Counted from the stretch's first letter, positions 25,847 to 35,989 are shown. The stretch is DNA of 64,000 nt from Streptomyces caeruleatus (GCF_001514235.1 NZ_KQ948932.1:302027-366026); one strand, 5' to 3'. Notes: generated from the sequence alone by a model not told the origin. Program-made: numbers and translations.

Positions 25847-26970
25847 TGAAGAAGTTCGACAAGGAGCGTGTGCTCCTCGCGGTGGCCGGACCGGTCATCG
25901 CGCTCGCCGTGGCCTTCGTGCTCAGCGCGATCGTGCTGCTCGCCTCGGGCAAGAGCCCGGTCGAGCCGTACGCCCTGATGTTCGAGCAGATCGGCTTCTC
26001 GGACATCCAGGTGCTGGTCATCAACCAGGCCTCGATGTACTACATCGCGGCCCTCGCGGTGGCCATCGGCTTCCGGATGAACCTGTTCAACATCGGTGTC
26101 GACGGCCAGTACCAGCTCGCCGCCATGATGGCCGCCGTCGTCGGCGCCCATGTGGACCTGCCCGCCGTGATCCAGATCCCGCTGCTGCTCCTCACCGCGG
26201 TCTGCACCGGCGCCTTCTGGTCCGGCATCGCCGGTGTCCTCAAGGTCACCCGCGGCGTCAGCGAGGTCGTCGCGACGATCATGCTGAACGCCATCGCCAC
26301 CTCGGTCATCGCCTACCTGTGGCTGCCGGACGTCTTCGGCGTCAAGGTCGGCAACAACAACACCACCGGCGAGATGCACGAGTCCGGCTGGGTCCCCGGC
26401 ATCAACATGGGCGACGCCGGCGAGATCTACGGCCTGGTCTTCCTCGCCGTGCTGCTCGGCATCGGCTACTGGGTCGTCCTCAACCGCACCCGGTTCGGCT
26501 TCGACCTGCGCGCCTCCGGTGCCTCGGAGTCGGCCGCCGCGGCCAGCGGTGTCGACCCCAAGCGCATGGTGCTCACCGCCATGCTGATCTCCGGCGGCAT
26601 CGCGGGCCTGGCCGGTCTGCCGATCCTGCTCGGCGACACCCACACGTACAGCCTGAACTTCCCCACCGGCATCGGCTTCCTCGGCATCGGCATCGCCCTG
26701 CTCGGCCGCAACAGCCCGGTCGGCATCGCGTTCGCCGCCCTGCTGTGGGCCTGGCTCGACAAGGCGTCGCCCGAGCTGGACTTCCACGGCTACGACAAGG
26801 AGATCGCGGTCATCATGCAGGGCCTGATCGTGCTCTCGGTCGTCGTCTCCTACGAGGCCGTCCGCGAGTGGGGCCTGCGCCGCCAGCAGCGCCGGGTCGG
26901 CGCGGAACTGGCCGCCGGTCACGTCCTCGGCGCCCACAACAACACCACGAAGGAGGTGGCTGGCCGATGA
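25846..26970 (+). CDS. nucleoside ABC transporter permease 1
   Basis: A 374-residue integral membrane protein of the branched-chain amino acid/ribose permease superfamily (BPD_transp_2). About eight to ten hydrophobic segments are visible. FRMNLFNIGVDGQYQLAAMMAA and GVLKVTRGVSEVVATIMLNAIA are the conserved coupling and EAA-like regions. The start at ATG 25846 overlaps the ATPase stop, and its own stop overlaps the next permease start (ATGA). The two permeases form the heterodimeric channel for the nucleosides delivered by the lipoproteins. Confidence 0.93.
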
Positions 26971-28232
26971 CCACCGCGACCGACGTCAACCAGCCCACGC
27001 TGCAGCCCGCGGCACCGACGGGCCGCCGCCTGTCGTGGTCCGTCCTGCTGCTGGTCATCGCCGGAGCCCTGGCGCTGACCTCGATCGTCCGCATCATCAC
27101 CGGCGCCGACGGCATCACCAACGTCAGCCAGATGTCCACCGCGCTCCAGCTCGCCGTGCCGATCGGCCTCGCCGGTCTCGGCGGTCTGTGGGCCGAGCGG
27201 GCGGGCGTCGTCAACATCGGCCTCGAAGGCATGATGATCCTCGGCACCTGGTTCGGTGCCTGGGCCGGCTTCCAGTGGGGCCCGTGGACGGGTGTCGTCG
27301 TCGGCATCATCGGCGGCTGCGTCGGCGGCATCCTGCACGCCATCGCCACCGTCACCTTCCGGGTCAACCACATCGTCTCCGGTGTGGCCATCAACATCCT
27401 CGCCCTCGGCATCACCCGCTACCTCGCGCCCCTCGCCTTCGAGGGCCACGCGGGCGGCTCCGCCAAGCAGTCCCCGGCGATCGACTCCCTCGGCCACTTC
27501 ACCGTGCCGGGCCTGTCCGACGGACTGCGGGACCTGAACAACCACGGCTGGTTCTTCGTCTCCGACATCGCCGGTCTGCTCGGCGGACTGGTCACCAACG
27601 TCTCCTGGCTGACCCTGATCGCCATCGCGCTGATCCCGGCGACCTGGTGGATCCTGTGGCGCACCGCCTTCGGGCTGCGCCTGCGCTCCTGCGGTGAGAA
27701 CCCGGTCGCGGCCGAGTCCCTCGGCGTGAACGTCTACAAGTACAAGTACATCGCCGTGATCATCTCCGGCGGCCTCGCCGGTCTCGGCGGCGTCTTCCTC
27801 TCCATCGTGGCCAACCCGTTCTACCTGGAGGGCCAGGTCAGCGGCCGCGGTTACATCGGCCTCGCGGCGATGATCTTCGGCAACTGGATGCCGGGCGGCC
27901 TCGCGCTGGGCGCCGGCCTGTTCGGCTACACCGACAGCCTCAACCTGCGCGGCGGCTCGACCAACGTCCACGCCCTGCTGCTGCTCGGCGCGCTGCTGCT
28001 GATCATCGGCGCGATCTGGCTGGTGGTCCGCAAGAAGTACGCCCCGTCGATGATCACCGCGGTGATCGGCGCCCTGGTCTACACCTGGTACGCCACCACC
28101 AACGAGGTCCCCAACCAGGTCGTCTCCGCCACGCCGTACGTCGTCACCCTCGTCGTCCTCACCCTGTCCGCGCAACGCCTGCGGATGCCCAAGGCGGACG
28201 GTCTGCCGTACAAGAAGGGGCAGGGCAAGTGA
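26967..28232 (+). CDS. nucleoside ABC transporter permease 2
   Basis: A 421-residue partner permease of the same superfamily, from ATG 26967 after AGGAGG. Conserved stretches include VPIGLAGLGGLWAERAGVVNIGLEGMMILG, ATVTFRVNHIVSGVAINILALGITRYL and LRSCGENPVAAESLGVNVYKYKYIAVIISG. It ends with a cytoplasmic KKGQGK tail. Its stop overlaps the GTG of the cytidine deaminase gene (GTGA), tying import to catabolism in one mRNA. Confidence 0.93.
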   Translation: MTTATDVNQPTLQPAAPTGRRLSWSVLLLVIAGALALTSIVRIITGADGITNVSQMSTALQLAVPIGLAGLGGLWAERAGVVNIGLEGMMILGTWFGAWAGFQWGPWTGVVVGIIGGCVGGILHAIATVTFRVNHIVSGVAINILALGITRYLAPLAFEGHAGGSAKQSPAIDSLGHFTVPGLSDGLRDLNNHGWFFVSDIAGLLGGLVTNVSWLTLIAIALIPATWWILWRTAFGLRLRSCGENPVAAESLGVNVYKYKYIAVIISGGLAGLGGVFLSIVANPFYLEGQVSGRGYIGLAAMIFGNWMPGGLALGAGLFGYTDSLNLRGGSTNVHALLLLGALLLIIGAIWLVVRKKYAPSMITAVIGALVYTWYATTNEVPNQVVSATPYVVTLVVLTLSAQRLRMPKADGLPYKKGQGK

Positions 28233-28636
28233 CGTCCCCCGGCTCCCACGACGTCGACTGGGACAAGCTGCGCGCGGCGGCCCGGGACGCCATGTCCCGC
28301 GCCTACGCCCCGTACTCCGGCTACCCGGTCGGCGTCGCGGCCCTCGTCGACGACGGCCGCACGATCACCGGCTGCAACGTCGAGAACGCGTCGTACGGCG
28401 TCGGCCTGTGCGCCGAGTGCGGACTGGTCTCGGAGCTGCACAACACCGGGGGCGGCCGACTGACGCACTTCACCTGTGTGGACGGCAAGGGCGACGTCCT
28501 CGTCCCGTGCGGCCGCTGCCGCCAGCTGCTGTACGAGTTCGGCGGCCCGGAGCTGCTGCTGGAGACCCCGGCGGGCATCCTGCCGCTCTCGGAGATGCTG
28601 CCCCAGGCCTTCGGGCCGGGCCACCTCCGCAAGTAA
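28229..28636 (+). CDS. cdd: cytidine deaminase
   Basis: A 135-residue zinc enzyme converting (deoxy)cytidine to (deoxy)uridine. The zinc and catalytic motif is CAECGLVSEL (Cys and Glu of CAE) and the two further zinc cysteines are in PCGRCRQLLYEF. NVENASYGVGLC binds the nucleoside. Length is typical of the homotetrameric class. It overlaps the permease gene by 4 nt and is followed by a strong hairpin and then thymidine phosphorylase. It supplies uridine and deoxyuridine to the downstream phosphorolysis step. Confidence 0.95.
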   Translation: MTSPGSHDVDWDKLRAAARDAMSRAYAPYSGYPVGVAALVDDGRTITGCNVENASYGVGLCAECGLVSELHNTGGGRLTHFTCVDGKGDVLVPCGRCRQLLYEFGGPELLLETPAGILPLSEMLPQAFGPGHLRK

Positions 28637-28651
28637 GTCGTAACTCCCGTG

Positions 28652-28694
28652 CGGCCCCTCCGAGTTGCTCCACGCGACCGGCTCGGAGGGGCCG
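28652..28694. terminator. hairpin between cdd and deoA
   Basis: CGGCCCCTCCGAG pairs perfectly with CTCGGAGGGGCCG, 13 bp with a 17-nt loop. It sits 16 nt after the cdd stop and 35 nt before the deoA start in an otherwise tightly packed operon. It may attenuate rather than fully end the message. Confidence 0.75.
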
Positions 28695-28729
28695 TACGAC
28701 TTCTGGAACCCTCGGAAGGAAGCCAAGCC

Positions 28730-30013
28730 ATGGCCATGGACGCCATCTCCGTCATCCGCACCAAGCGGGACCGCGGTGAGCTCAGCGACGCACAGATCGA
28801 CTGGGTCATCGACGCGTACACCCGCGGGGAGGTCGCCGACGAGCAGATGTCCGCGCTCGCCATGGCGATCCTGCTCAACGGCATGAACCGCCGCGAGATC
28901 GCCCGCTGGACGGCCGCGATGATCGCCTCCGGCGAGCGCATGGACTTCTCGTCCCTGTCCCGCCCCACGGCCGACAAGCACTCCACCGGCGGCGTCGGCG
29001 ACAAGATCACCCTCCCGCTCGCGCCCCTCGTGGCGGCCTGCGGTGCCGCCGTCCCCCAGCTGTCCGGCCGCGGCCTCGGCCACACCGGCGGCACGCTGGA
29101 CAAGCTGGAGTCGATCCCCGGCTGGCGCGCCCTCCTCTCCAACGAGGAGATGCTGAACGTCCTCGACACCACCGGCGCGGTGATCTGCGCGGCAGGCGAC
29201 GGCCTGGCCCCCGCGGACAAGAAGCTGTACGCGCTGCGGGACGTCACCGGCACGGTCGAGGCCATCCCGCTGATCGCCTCGTCGATCATGTCGAAGAAGA
29301 TCGCCGAGGGCACCGGCTCACTCGTCCTGGACGTGAAGGTCGGCACGGGCGCCTTCATGAAGACCATCGAGGACGCGCGCGAACTGGCCTCCACGATGGT
29401 GGGCCTCGGCACGGACCACGGCGTCAAGACGGTCGCGCTCCTCACGGACATGGCCACCCCGCTCGGCCTCACGGCGGGCAACGCCCTGGAGGTCCGCGAG
29501 TCGGTCGAGGTCCTGGCGGGCGGCGGCCCGGCCGACGTGGTCGAGCTGACGATCGCCCTGGCCAGGGAGATGCTGGACGCGGCAGGCGTGCGTGACGCCG
29601 ACCCGGCGAAGGCCCTGGCCGACGGCTCCGCGATGGACGTCTGGCGCCGCATGATCGCGGCCCAGGGCGGCGACCCGGACGCGGAACTGCCGGTCGCCCG
29701 CGAACAGCACGTCATCAAGGCCCCGTCCTCCGGCGTCCTGACCCGCCTCGACGCCTACGACATCGGCGTCGCCGCCTGGCGCCTCGGCGCCGGACGCGCC
29801 CGCAAGGAGGACCCGGTGCAGGCCGGCGCCGGCATCGAACTCCACGCCAAGCCCGGCGACACGGTGACCGAGGGCCAGCCCCTGCTGACCCTGCACACCG
29901 ACACCCCGGAGCGCTTCGAGTACGCGCTCCAGTCGGTGGAGGGTTCGTACGACATCGCGGCGGCGGGTACGGACTTCACGGCGTCGCCAGTGGTGCTGGA
30001 ACGTATCGCCTGA
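28730..30013 (+). CDS. deoA: thymidine/pyrimidine-nucleoside phosphorylase
   Basis: A 427-residue enzyme that phosphorolyses thymidine or deoxyuridine to base and deoxyribose-1-phosphate. ATG 28730 follows GGAAGGAAG. Residues of the family are clear: the SGRGLGHTGGTLDKLESIPG signature, KHSTGGVGDKITLPLAP phosphate site, KKIAEGTGSLVLDVKVGTGAFMK, and the C-terminal hammerhead domain with KEDPVQAGAGIELHAKPGDTV. The product feeds the phosphomutase and DeoC elsewhere in the window. Confidence 0.95.
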   Translation: MAMDAISVIRTKRDRGELSDAQIDWVIDAYTRGEVADEQMSALAMAILLNGMNRREIARWTAAMIASGERMDFSSLSRPTADKHSTGGVGDKITLPLAPLVAACGAAVPQLSGRGLGHTGGTLDKLESIPGWRALLSNEEMLNVLDTTGAVICAAGDGLAPADKKLYALRDVTGTVEAIPLIASSIMSKKIAEGTGSLVLDVKVGTGAFMKTIEDARELASTMVGLGTDHGVKTVALLTDMATPLGLTAGNALEVRESVEVLAGGGPADVVELTIALAREMLDAAGVRDADPAKALADGSAMDVWRRMIAAQGGDPDAELPVAREQHVIKAPSSGVLTRLDAYDIGVAAWRLGAGRARKEDPVQAGAGIELHAKPGDTVTEGQPLLTLHTDTPERFEYALQSVEGSYDIAAAGTDFTASPVVLERIA

Positions 30014-30035
30014 CCTGGGGTTTCCTCGTACGGTT

Positions 30036-30069
30036 GAACGGGATCGGTGGACCGGCGCCGGTCCCGTTC
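30036..30069. terminator. hairpin after deoA
   Basis: GAACGGGA pairs with TCCCGTTC around an 18-nt loop that itself contains the self-complementary CCGGCGCCGG. It starts 23 nt after the deoA stop. Confidence 0.65.
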
Positions 30070-30108
30070 GGCATGCTGGGATCGGTGACGCACCGATAGG
30101 AGGCCGCC

Positions 30109-30693
30109 ATGAGCGCACTCACCGTGAGCCAGGACCCCGACCAGAACTGGGACGACCTCGTCCGGTACTGGGAGGAGATGGAATGGCCCGAGGGCAGCAA
30201 GGTGGAGATCATTGAGGGGATCATCACCGTGTCACCTGCTCCCGCGTCCCGCCACAACGTGATCGCGGCCCGCATCCAGCGTCGCCTCTACTCCGTGATC
30301 CCCGAGGACTGGGAGATCTTCCAGACGCTGGCGATCGCCGTGCCATCACGACTGGGCATGCTCATCCCGGACCTGCTCGTGGCTCCCGTGCAGGAGTGCG
30401 CGGAGGCGGACTCCCACATCCCGGCAGCCTTGGCCGAACTCGTCGTCGAGGTGACCTCCAAGTCCAACGCCCACCACGACCGCGTCAGCAAGCCCGCCGC
30501 CTACGCCACCGCCGGGATCCCGCTCTATCTGCTGATCGACCGCTGGGCCCCCGGAGGCCCCACCGCCACGCTCTTCGGAGAGCCGAAGGGCGATGTGTAC
30601 CGGGTGTTGAGCGCCGTGAAGTTCGGTGACCCCATCAAGCTTCCGGACCCGTTCGAGGTGACGATCGACACCGGCGAGTTCCCGGTCGACTGA
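30109..30693 (+). CDS. Uma2 family (DUF820) putative restriction-type endonuclease
   Basis: A 194-residue protein with AGGAGG 4 nt before ATG 30109. The PD-(D/E)xK-like core is visible: KVEIIEGIITVSPAPASRHN near the N terminus, PDLLVAPVQE, LVVEVTSKSNAHHDRVSKPAAYATAGIPLYLLIDR. Uma2 proteins are numerous in Streptomyces and cyanobacteria, and their biological role is unsettled. No restriction or methylase partner is adjacent. It is convergent with the AEC transporter, 3 nt apart, and is probably an independent gene. Confidence 0.85.
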   Translation: MSALTVSQDPDQNWDDLVRYWEEMEWPEGSKVEIIEGIITVSPAPASRHNVIAARIQRRLYSVIPEDWEIFQTLAIAVPSRLGMLIPDLLVAPVQECAEADSHIPAALAELVVEVTSKSNAHHDRVSKPAAYATAGIPLYLLIDRWAPGGPTATLFGEPKGDVYRVLSAVKFGDPIKLPDPFEVTIDTGEFPVD

Positions 30694-30696
30694 TCG

Positions 30697-31617
30697 TCAG
30701 CCCAGCAGGGCCGCAACCACCACCAGCACCGGCACCGAAATCACCGTCGACAGCAGAATCGAGTCCCGCGCCAACCGCTCGCCCACCCCGTAACTCGACG
30801 CGTACGTGTACAGGTTCTGCGCGGCAGGCAGTGCCGACGTCACCACCACGTCCAGCAGCGGAGCGCCCCGCAGGCCGAACACGCCCGCCGCCAGTGCCCA
30901 CGCCACCGCCGGCTGGCCCACCGACTTGAGGGCGACCGAGAGGAACACCGGCTGACGCTCGGGCCCCCGGCCGGGCATCGTGCTGCCGCACAGGGAGATG
31001 CCGAAGGCCAGCAGGACCGCCGGGACGGACATGCCGCCGATCAGGGTCAGGGGGTCCAGAACGGGCGCCGGGACCTTTACGCCGGCCGCCGAGACCGCCA
31101 CGCCCGCCAGGGAGCCGACCGCGATCGGGTTGCGGAGCGGCGTCAAAAGGCGGCGCCACAACGGGCCCTTCTCGCCCTCCCCGGACAGGTCGAGGATCGT
31201 CAGGGCGATCGGCGTGACCCCGATCAGCTGGAACAGCAGCACCGGCGCGACCAGTGACGCGTCGCCCAGGACGTACACGGCGATCGGGATGCCGAGGTTG
31301 CCGGAGTTCACGTAGCTGGAGCACAGCGCGCCGATCGTGGTGCGGCCCGTGCCCCAGTGCCGTGCGACACCGACCGCGGCGAAGACACCGGCCGCCGCGG
31401 CCGTGCTCAGGGCCGTGACCAGGAGGCGGCTGGAGAAGATCACCGAGAGGTCGGTCTGCGCGAGGGTGGTGAACAGCAGGGCCGGGGACGCCACATGGAA
31501 GGCCAGCTTGGTGAGGACCTCACGGCCGTGCACACCGAGGTAGCCGCGCAGGCCGATCACATAGCCCACCCCGATGACGACCGCGATCACCGCGAAGCCC
31601 GTCAGCACCCCCTGCAC
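30697..31617 (-). CDS. AEC (auxin efflux carrier) family transporter
   Basis: A membrane protein of 306 residues from GTG 31617 (GTG 31608 is equally possible) with GGAGG just upstream. About ten hydrophobic segments are seen, in two halves that repeat the fold: TGFAVIAVVIGVGYVIGLRGYLG and YVNSGNLGIPIAVYVLGDASLVAPVLLFQL in the first, LKSVGQPAVAWALAAGVFGL and PAAQNLYTYASSYGVG in the second. The family exports or imports organic anions such as malate. The longer open frame upstream is antisense to nothing but lacks hydrophobicity, so I excluded it. Confidence 0.85.
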   Translation of the reverse strand: MQGVLTGFAVIAVVIGVGYVIGLRGYLGVHGREVLTKLAFHVASPALLFTTLAQTDLSVIFSSRLLVTALSTAAAAGVFAAVGVARHWGTGRTTIGALCSSYVNSGNLGIPIAVYVLGDASLVAPVLLFQLIGVTPIALTILDLSGEGEKGPLWRRLLTPLRNPIAVGSLAGVAVSAAGVKVPAPVLDPLTLIGGMSVPAVLLAFGISLCGSTMPGRGPERQPVFLSVALKSVGQPAVAWALAAGVFGLRGAPLLDVVVTSALPAAQNLYTYASSYGVGERLARDSILLSTVISVPVLVVVAALLG

Positions 31618-32058
31618 GGCGCCTCCATGGCGGGAAGCAGTCCGTGCGGTATTCGGGGATGTGCTGATACGTGGGGCATGCACGCAACCCTCCGGGGAAG
31701 GAGGGGATCGGGTCAACGTGATCTCGGTCGGCGGACACCTCGCGCACACGCGATGAGCAGGGGAAACCGACTGCCGGCGACCGGCCCGATGAGTTCCGCC
31801 CGCCCGTCCGGTCTACCGATCGTGGATGCCATGACACCCGCTGTACTCGTGCTGGCCGGCCCCGTCACCCGGGACGAGGTGGCAGGGCTGTGCGACGCCG
31901 TGCGGGCCCGGCTGGAGGCCACCGGGGCACGAGTCGTGGTGTGCGATGTCGGAGGCCTCGGGCCACCGGGACTGGGCGTCGTGGACCTGCTGGCCCGGCT
32001 CCAACTGGCCGCGCGTCGGGCCGGCGGCCGGATACGGCTGCGCGACCCGGACCCCGCG

Positions 32059-33075
<1,017 letters not shown>

Positions 33076-33211
33076 CGTCCACCCACCCCTGTGGCCGTAC
33101 CCCGTCGGACGCCTCGTCGCGCCCAACACTTCGGAAGCTACCGCAGCCCACTGACAATGGCCCCCGGAGCCGACAAAGCCGCAGATCGAAAGCGCCCGGC
33201 ACGGGACGCGG

Positions 33212-33258
33212 ACGCCGCTGGGGCGCACCCTTCGGGAAAGGGCGCGCCCCAGCGGCGT
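33212..33258. terminator. 15-bp hairpin after the small secreted protein gene
   Basis: ACGCCGCTGGGGCGC pairs perfectly with GCGCCCCAGCGGCGT around a 17-nt loop. It lies 18 nt downstream (minus strand) of the stop at 33276. Confidence 0.8.
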
Positions 33259-33275
33259 GGTGTGAGCCAGGTGGA

Positions 33276-33674
33276 TCAGGCCAGCGGAACGCCGTTCACC
33301 GGCAGGCCCTGGGTGGGCAGACCCTGCACCGGCAGACCACCGAGCAGGCCCTCGGCCCCGGCGGCCGGGCCACCGGCGAGCAGGGCCGGGCCACCGGCCA
33401 GCGCCTGCTCCGCAGCCGGCTGCGCGGCGGCCACGCCGGCGCCGAGCGCCTCCTGCCCCTGAGCCAGGCCCGTGGCACCCTGGGCAAGGCCCGCCCCGGC
33501 GGTGGGGCCCGCCTGGGAGAGCTGCTCGGCCGGGAGCGCGCTGGTGACGGTGCCCAGCGCCGCGCCCGCGGCGTCCGGGGAGACCGGAGCGGCGTTCGCG
33601 GCACCCGCGCCCGCGGCGGCGAAGGCGGCACCGAGGGCGGCGACACCGAGGGTCTTGGCAGCAGACTGCTTCAT
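33276..33674 (-). CDS. small secreted Ala/Gly/Pro-rich protein
   Basis: A 132-residue protein from ATG 33674, with a clear signal peptide (KTLGVAALGAAFAAAGAGAANAA, predicted cleavage after ANA at about residue 29). The mature chain is low complexity: repeats of the type GLAQGATGLAQGQEALG, AGGPALLAGGPAAGAEG and a GLPVQGLPTQGLPVNGVPL tail of near-tetrapeptide repeats. No enzyme domain is visible. Similar small secreted proteins are common in Streptomyces; a cell-surface structural role is a guess. It has its own strong terminator. Confidence 0.8.
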   Translation of the reverse strand: MKQSAAKTLGVAALGAAFAAAGAGAANAAPVSPDAAGAALGTVTSALPAEQLSQAGPTAGAGLAQGATGLAQGQEALGAGVAAAQPAAEQALAGGPALLAGGPAAGAEGLLGGLPVQGLPTQGLPVNGVPLA

Positions 33675-33757
33675 GAAAGTAAGTCCTCGAAATTCGTTAC
33701 GGGGTTGTGAGCGGTTCTCGACCGTAAACACGCCCCGCCTGCCACCGCAAACATCGA

Positions 33758-33789
33758 AATGCGGACGGATTGTGAATGGCGTCCGCATT
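33758..33789. terminator. hairpin after the adenosine deaminase gene
   Basis: AATGCGGAC pairs perfectly with GTCCGCATT around a 14-nt loop, 24 nt downstream (minus strand) of the add stop at 33813. Confidence 0.7.
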
Positions 33790-33812
33790 CCGTGTGCGCG
33801 GAGGATCCCCGG

Positions 33813-34976
33813 TCAGTCCTCCTCGGCCTCAGAACCGCTGGTAGAGCTGGTCTGCCGGAACAGCCATTCGGACTTGAGTTCGGCAAATCCGGGCTTGATG
33901 ACGTCATTGATCATCGCCAGTCGTTCATCGAAAGGAATGAACGATGATTTCATCGCATTGACGGAGAACCACTGCATGTCGTCGAGCGTGTAACCGAATG
34001 CGTCGACAAGATGCTCGAATTCCCGGCTCATGCTGGTGTGGGACATGAGGCGGTTGTCGGTGTTCACGGTGGCCCGGAAGTGCAGCCGCCGCAGCAGGCC
34101 GATGGGGTGGTCCGCGTAGGACTCGGCGGCGCCCGTCTGGAGGTTGGAGCTGGGGCACAGCTCCAGCGGGATGCGCTTGTCCCGTACGTACGAGGCGAGC
34201 CGGCCGAGCTTCACCGAGCCGTCGGCATGCACCTGGATGTCGTCGATGATGCGCACCCCGTGCCCGAGCCGGTCGGCGCCGCACCACTGGAGGGCCTGCC
34301 AGATCGACGGCAGGCCGAACGCCTCGCCCGCGTGGATGGTGAAGTGGTTGTTCTCCCGCTTCAGGTACTCGAACGCGTCCAGATGCCGGGTCGGCGGGTG
34401 ACCGGCCTCGGCGCCCGCGATGTCGAAGCCGACGACGCCCAGGTCCCGGTAGCGGTTGGCGAGTTCGGCGATCTCCAGCGCGCGGGCCGCGTGCCGCATC
34501 GCGGTGAGCAGCGCGCCGACGCGGATGCGGTGGCCGTTCTCCCGCGCGATCCGCTCGCCCTCGCGGAAGCCCTCGTTGACGGCCTCGACGACCTCTTCGA
34601 GGCTGAGCCCGGCCTCCAGGTGCTGCTCGGGCGCGTACCGCACCTCGGCGTAGACGACGCCGTCCTCGGCGAGGTCCTCGGCGCACTCGCGCGCGACCCG
34701 GACCAGGGCGTCGCGGGTCTGCATCACACCGACGGTGTGCGAGAAGGTCTCCAGGTACCGCTCCAGGGAGCCGGAGTCGGCCGCCTCGTGGAACCAGACG
34801 CCGAGCTTGTCCGGGTCGGTCTCGGGGAGTTGGGAGTAGCTCGACGCGCGGGCGAGCTCGACGATCGTGCCGGGGCGGAGCCCGCCGTCGAGATGGTCGT
34901 GCAGCAGAACCTTCGGCGCCCGGCGGATCTGGTCCGAGCTCGGGATGTTCGCCTTCTGGGCAGTCTGGCTCGTCAT
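33813..34976 (-). CDS. add: adenosine deaminase
   Basis: A 387-residue zinc hydrolase turning (deoxy)adenosine into (deoxy)inosine. Metal and catalytic motifs are in order: LLHDHLDGGLRPGT, FTIHAGEAFG (catalytic Glu), DRLGHGVRIIDD, LELCPSSNLQTG and ATVNTDNRLMSHT (metal Asp). Length fits the longer actinobacterial type. The Ser/Glu/Asp tail is disordered. The perfect CTACGCGCGTAG palindrome lies 17 nt upstream of the start, placing the gene in the nucleoside regulon; its inosine product is the substrate of the purine nucleoside phosphorylase at 55249. Confidence 0.95.
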   Translation of the reverse strand: MTSQTAQKANIPSSDQIRRAPKVLLHDHLDGGLRPGTIVELARASSYSQLPETDPDKLGVWFHEAADSGSLERYLETFSHTVGVMQTRDALVRVARECAEDLAEDGVVYAEVRYAPEQHLEAGLSLEEVVEAVNEGFREGERIARENGHRIRVGALLTAMRHAARALEIAELANRYRDLGVVGFDIAGAEAGHPPTRHLDAFEYLKRENNHFTIHAGEAFGLPSIWQALQWCGADRLGHGVRIIDDIQVHADGSVKLGRLASYVRDKRIPLELCPSSNLQTGAAESYADHPIGLLRRLHFRATVNTDNRLMSHTSMSREFEHLVDAFGYTLDDMQWFSVNAMKSSFIPFDERLAMINDVIKPGFAELKSEWLFRQTSSTSGSEAEED

Positions 34977-34992
34977 TTCCGCACTCTAACGC

Positions 34993-35004
34993 CTACGCGC
35001 GTAG
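34993..35004. promoter_or_regulatory. nucleoside-regulon operator, site 4 (perfect)
   Basis: CTACGCGCGTAG, 16 bp upstream of the add start codon, within the 161-bp divergent region shared with the hydrolase gene at 35138. Confidence 0.8.
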
Positions 35005-35137
35005 AGGGCTGGCCGCATCGCCCGTTCCTCGCCCGGGGCTGTCGCCCGTCTCGTTTTCCGCTTTACACATCCGTCGATACGTAACGGTGACCCCACGGAC
35101 GGGTGGCGTACACCCTTGCTTCTGACACTGTTCTGTC

Positions 35138-35893
35138 ATGGCACAGCAAGTGACGCCGGTGCGCAGGGTCCGGCTGGGCAAGGCGATCGGGCCGGAGCCG
35201 ACGGCGGTGAGCGGAGTGGTCCTCCTGCTTCCTGCAGGTGACGAAGTGTCACATCGCAAGCCGACGGCGCTGTTGGCACCCTCCTACCTGCGGCCCCTGG
35301 GGCGCCGGCTGACGCGCGCCGGGCGCGGGGAGGGGCTCGCCACGCATGTCGTCCACTACCGGTTCCGCGGGTGGAACGGCAGTGACGCCAACCAGGTGAG
35401 CGACGCGTTGTGGGCCGCCGACGAGGTCGTACGGCGCTATGGGGACGTTCCCGTGTGCCTCGCCGGGGTCGACATGGGCGGGCGGGCCGCCCTGCGCGCG
35501 GGGGGTCACGAGGCCGTCAACTCCGTGCTGGCGATTGCGCCGTGGCTGCCGGAGGAGGATGTGGCGGCGTCGCCCGAACCGGTGAAGCAGCTCGGGGGGC
35601 GGCGGGTGATGATCGTGCACGGCACGAACGACGAGCGGACCGATCCCGAACTGTCGTTCCGGCTGGCGACGCGGGCGAAGAAGGCGAACCGGGATGTGTG
35701 CCGGTTCGAAGTGCACTCCGATCGGCACGGGTTGCAGCAGCATCGGGACGAAGTCCTCGCGCTGGCCGAGGACTTCGTGATGGGGGTGCTGTTCGGGAAG
35801 GTGTTCTCGCGGCCCGTCCAGGATGCGTTCGCGGCTCCGCCTCCCCTGGGGCTTCGGATGCCGTTGGCCTCCGGCTTCGGGCGGAGGCGGTAG
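35138..35893 (+). CDS. alpha/beta hydrolase (dienelactone hydrolase-like) with Asp at the nucleophile
   Basis: A 251-residue alpha/beta-hydrolase-fold protein. The strand VVLLLPAGDE, the nucleophile elbow CLAGVDMGGRAAL, the acid-loop region MIVHGTNDERTDPE and the histidine region HSDRHGLQQHRDEV appear in the expected order. The elbow residue is Asp112 instead of the usual Ser or Cys, as in dehalogenases and epoxide hydrolases, or the protein may be inactive. The substrate is unknown. It is divergent from add and shares the region that holds the palindromic operator. Confidence 0.75.
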   Translation: MAQQVTPVRRVRLGKAIGPEPTAVSGVVLLLPAGDEVSHRKPTALLAPSYLRPLGRRLTRAGRGEGLATHVVHYRFRGWNGSDANQVSDALWAADEVVRRYGDVPVCLAGVDMGGRAALRAGGHEAVNSVLAIAPWLPEEDVAASPEPVKQLGGRRVMIVHGTNDERTDPELSFRLATRAKKANRDVCRFEVHSDRHGLQQHRDEVLALAEDFVMGVLFGKVFSRPVQDAFAAPPPLGLRMPLASGFGRRR

Positions 35894-35935
35894 CGCCGTG
35901 GGGGTGTTCGTGTCGTCGGCGACCGCGGGGCGGTG

Positions 35936-35989
35936 GGGGCTGGTCGCGCCCGCGCGGCGGAGCCGCAAATCGATACGCCCCGCGCCCCT
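35936..35989 (+). repeat. interspersed repeat, long form (copy 2)
   Basis: GGGGCTGGTCGCGCCCGCGC, a GGCGGAGCCGC segment, AAATCGATA, then CGCCCCGCGCCCCT. It ends 1 bp before the stop of the LysR gene and fills the convergent gap 35894-35987. Confidence 0.75.
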
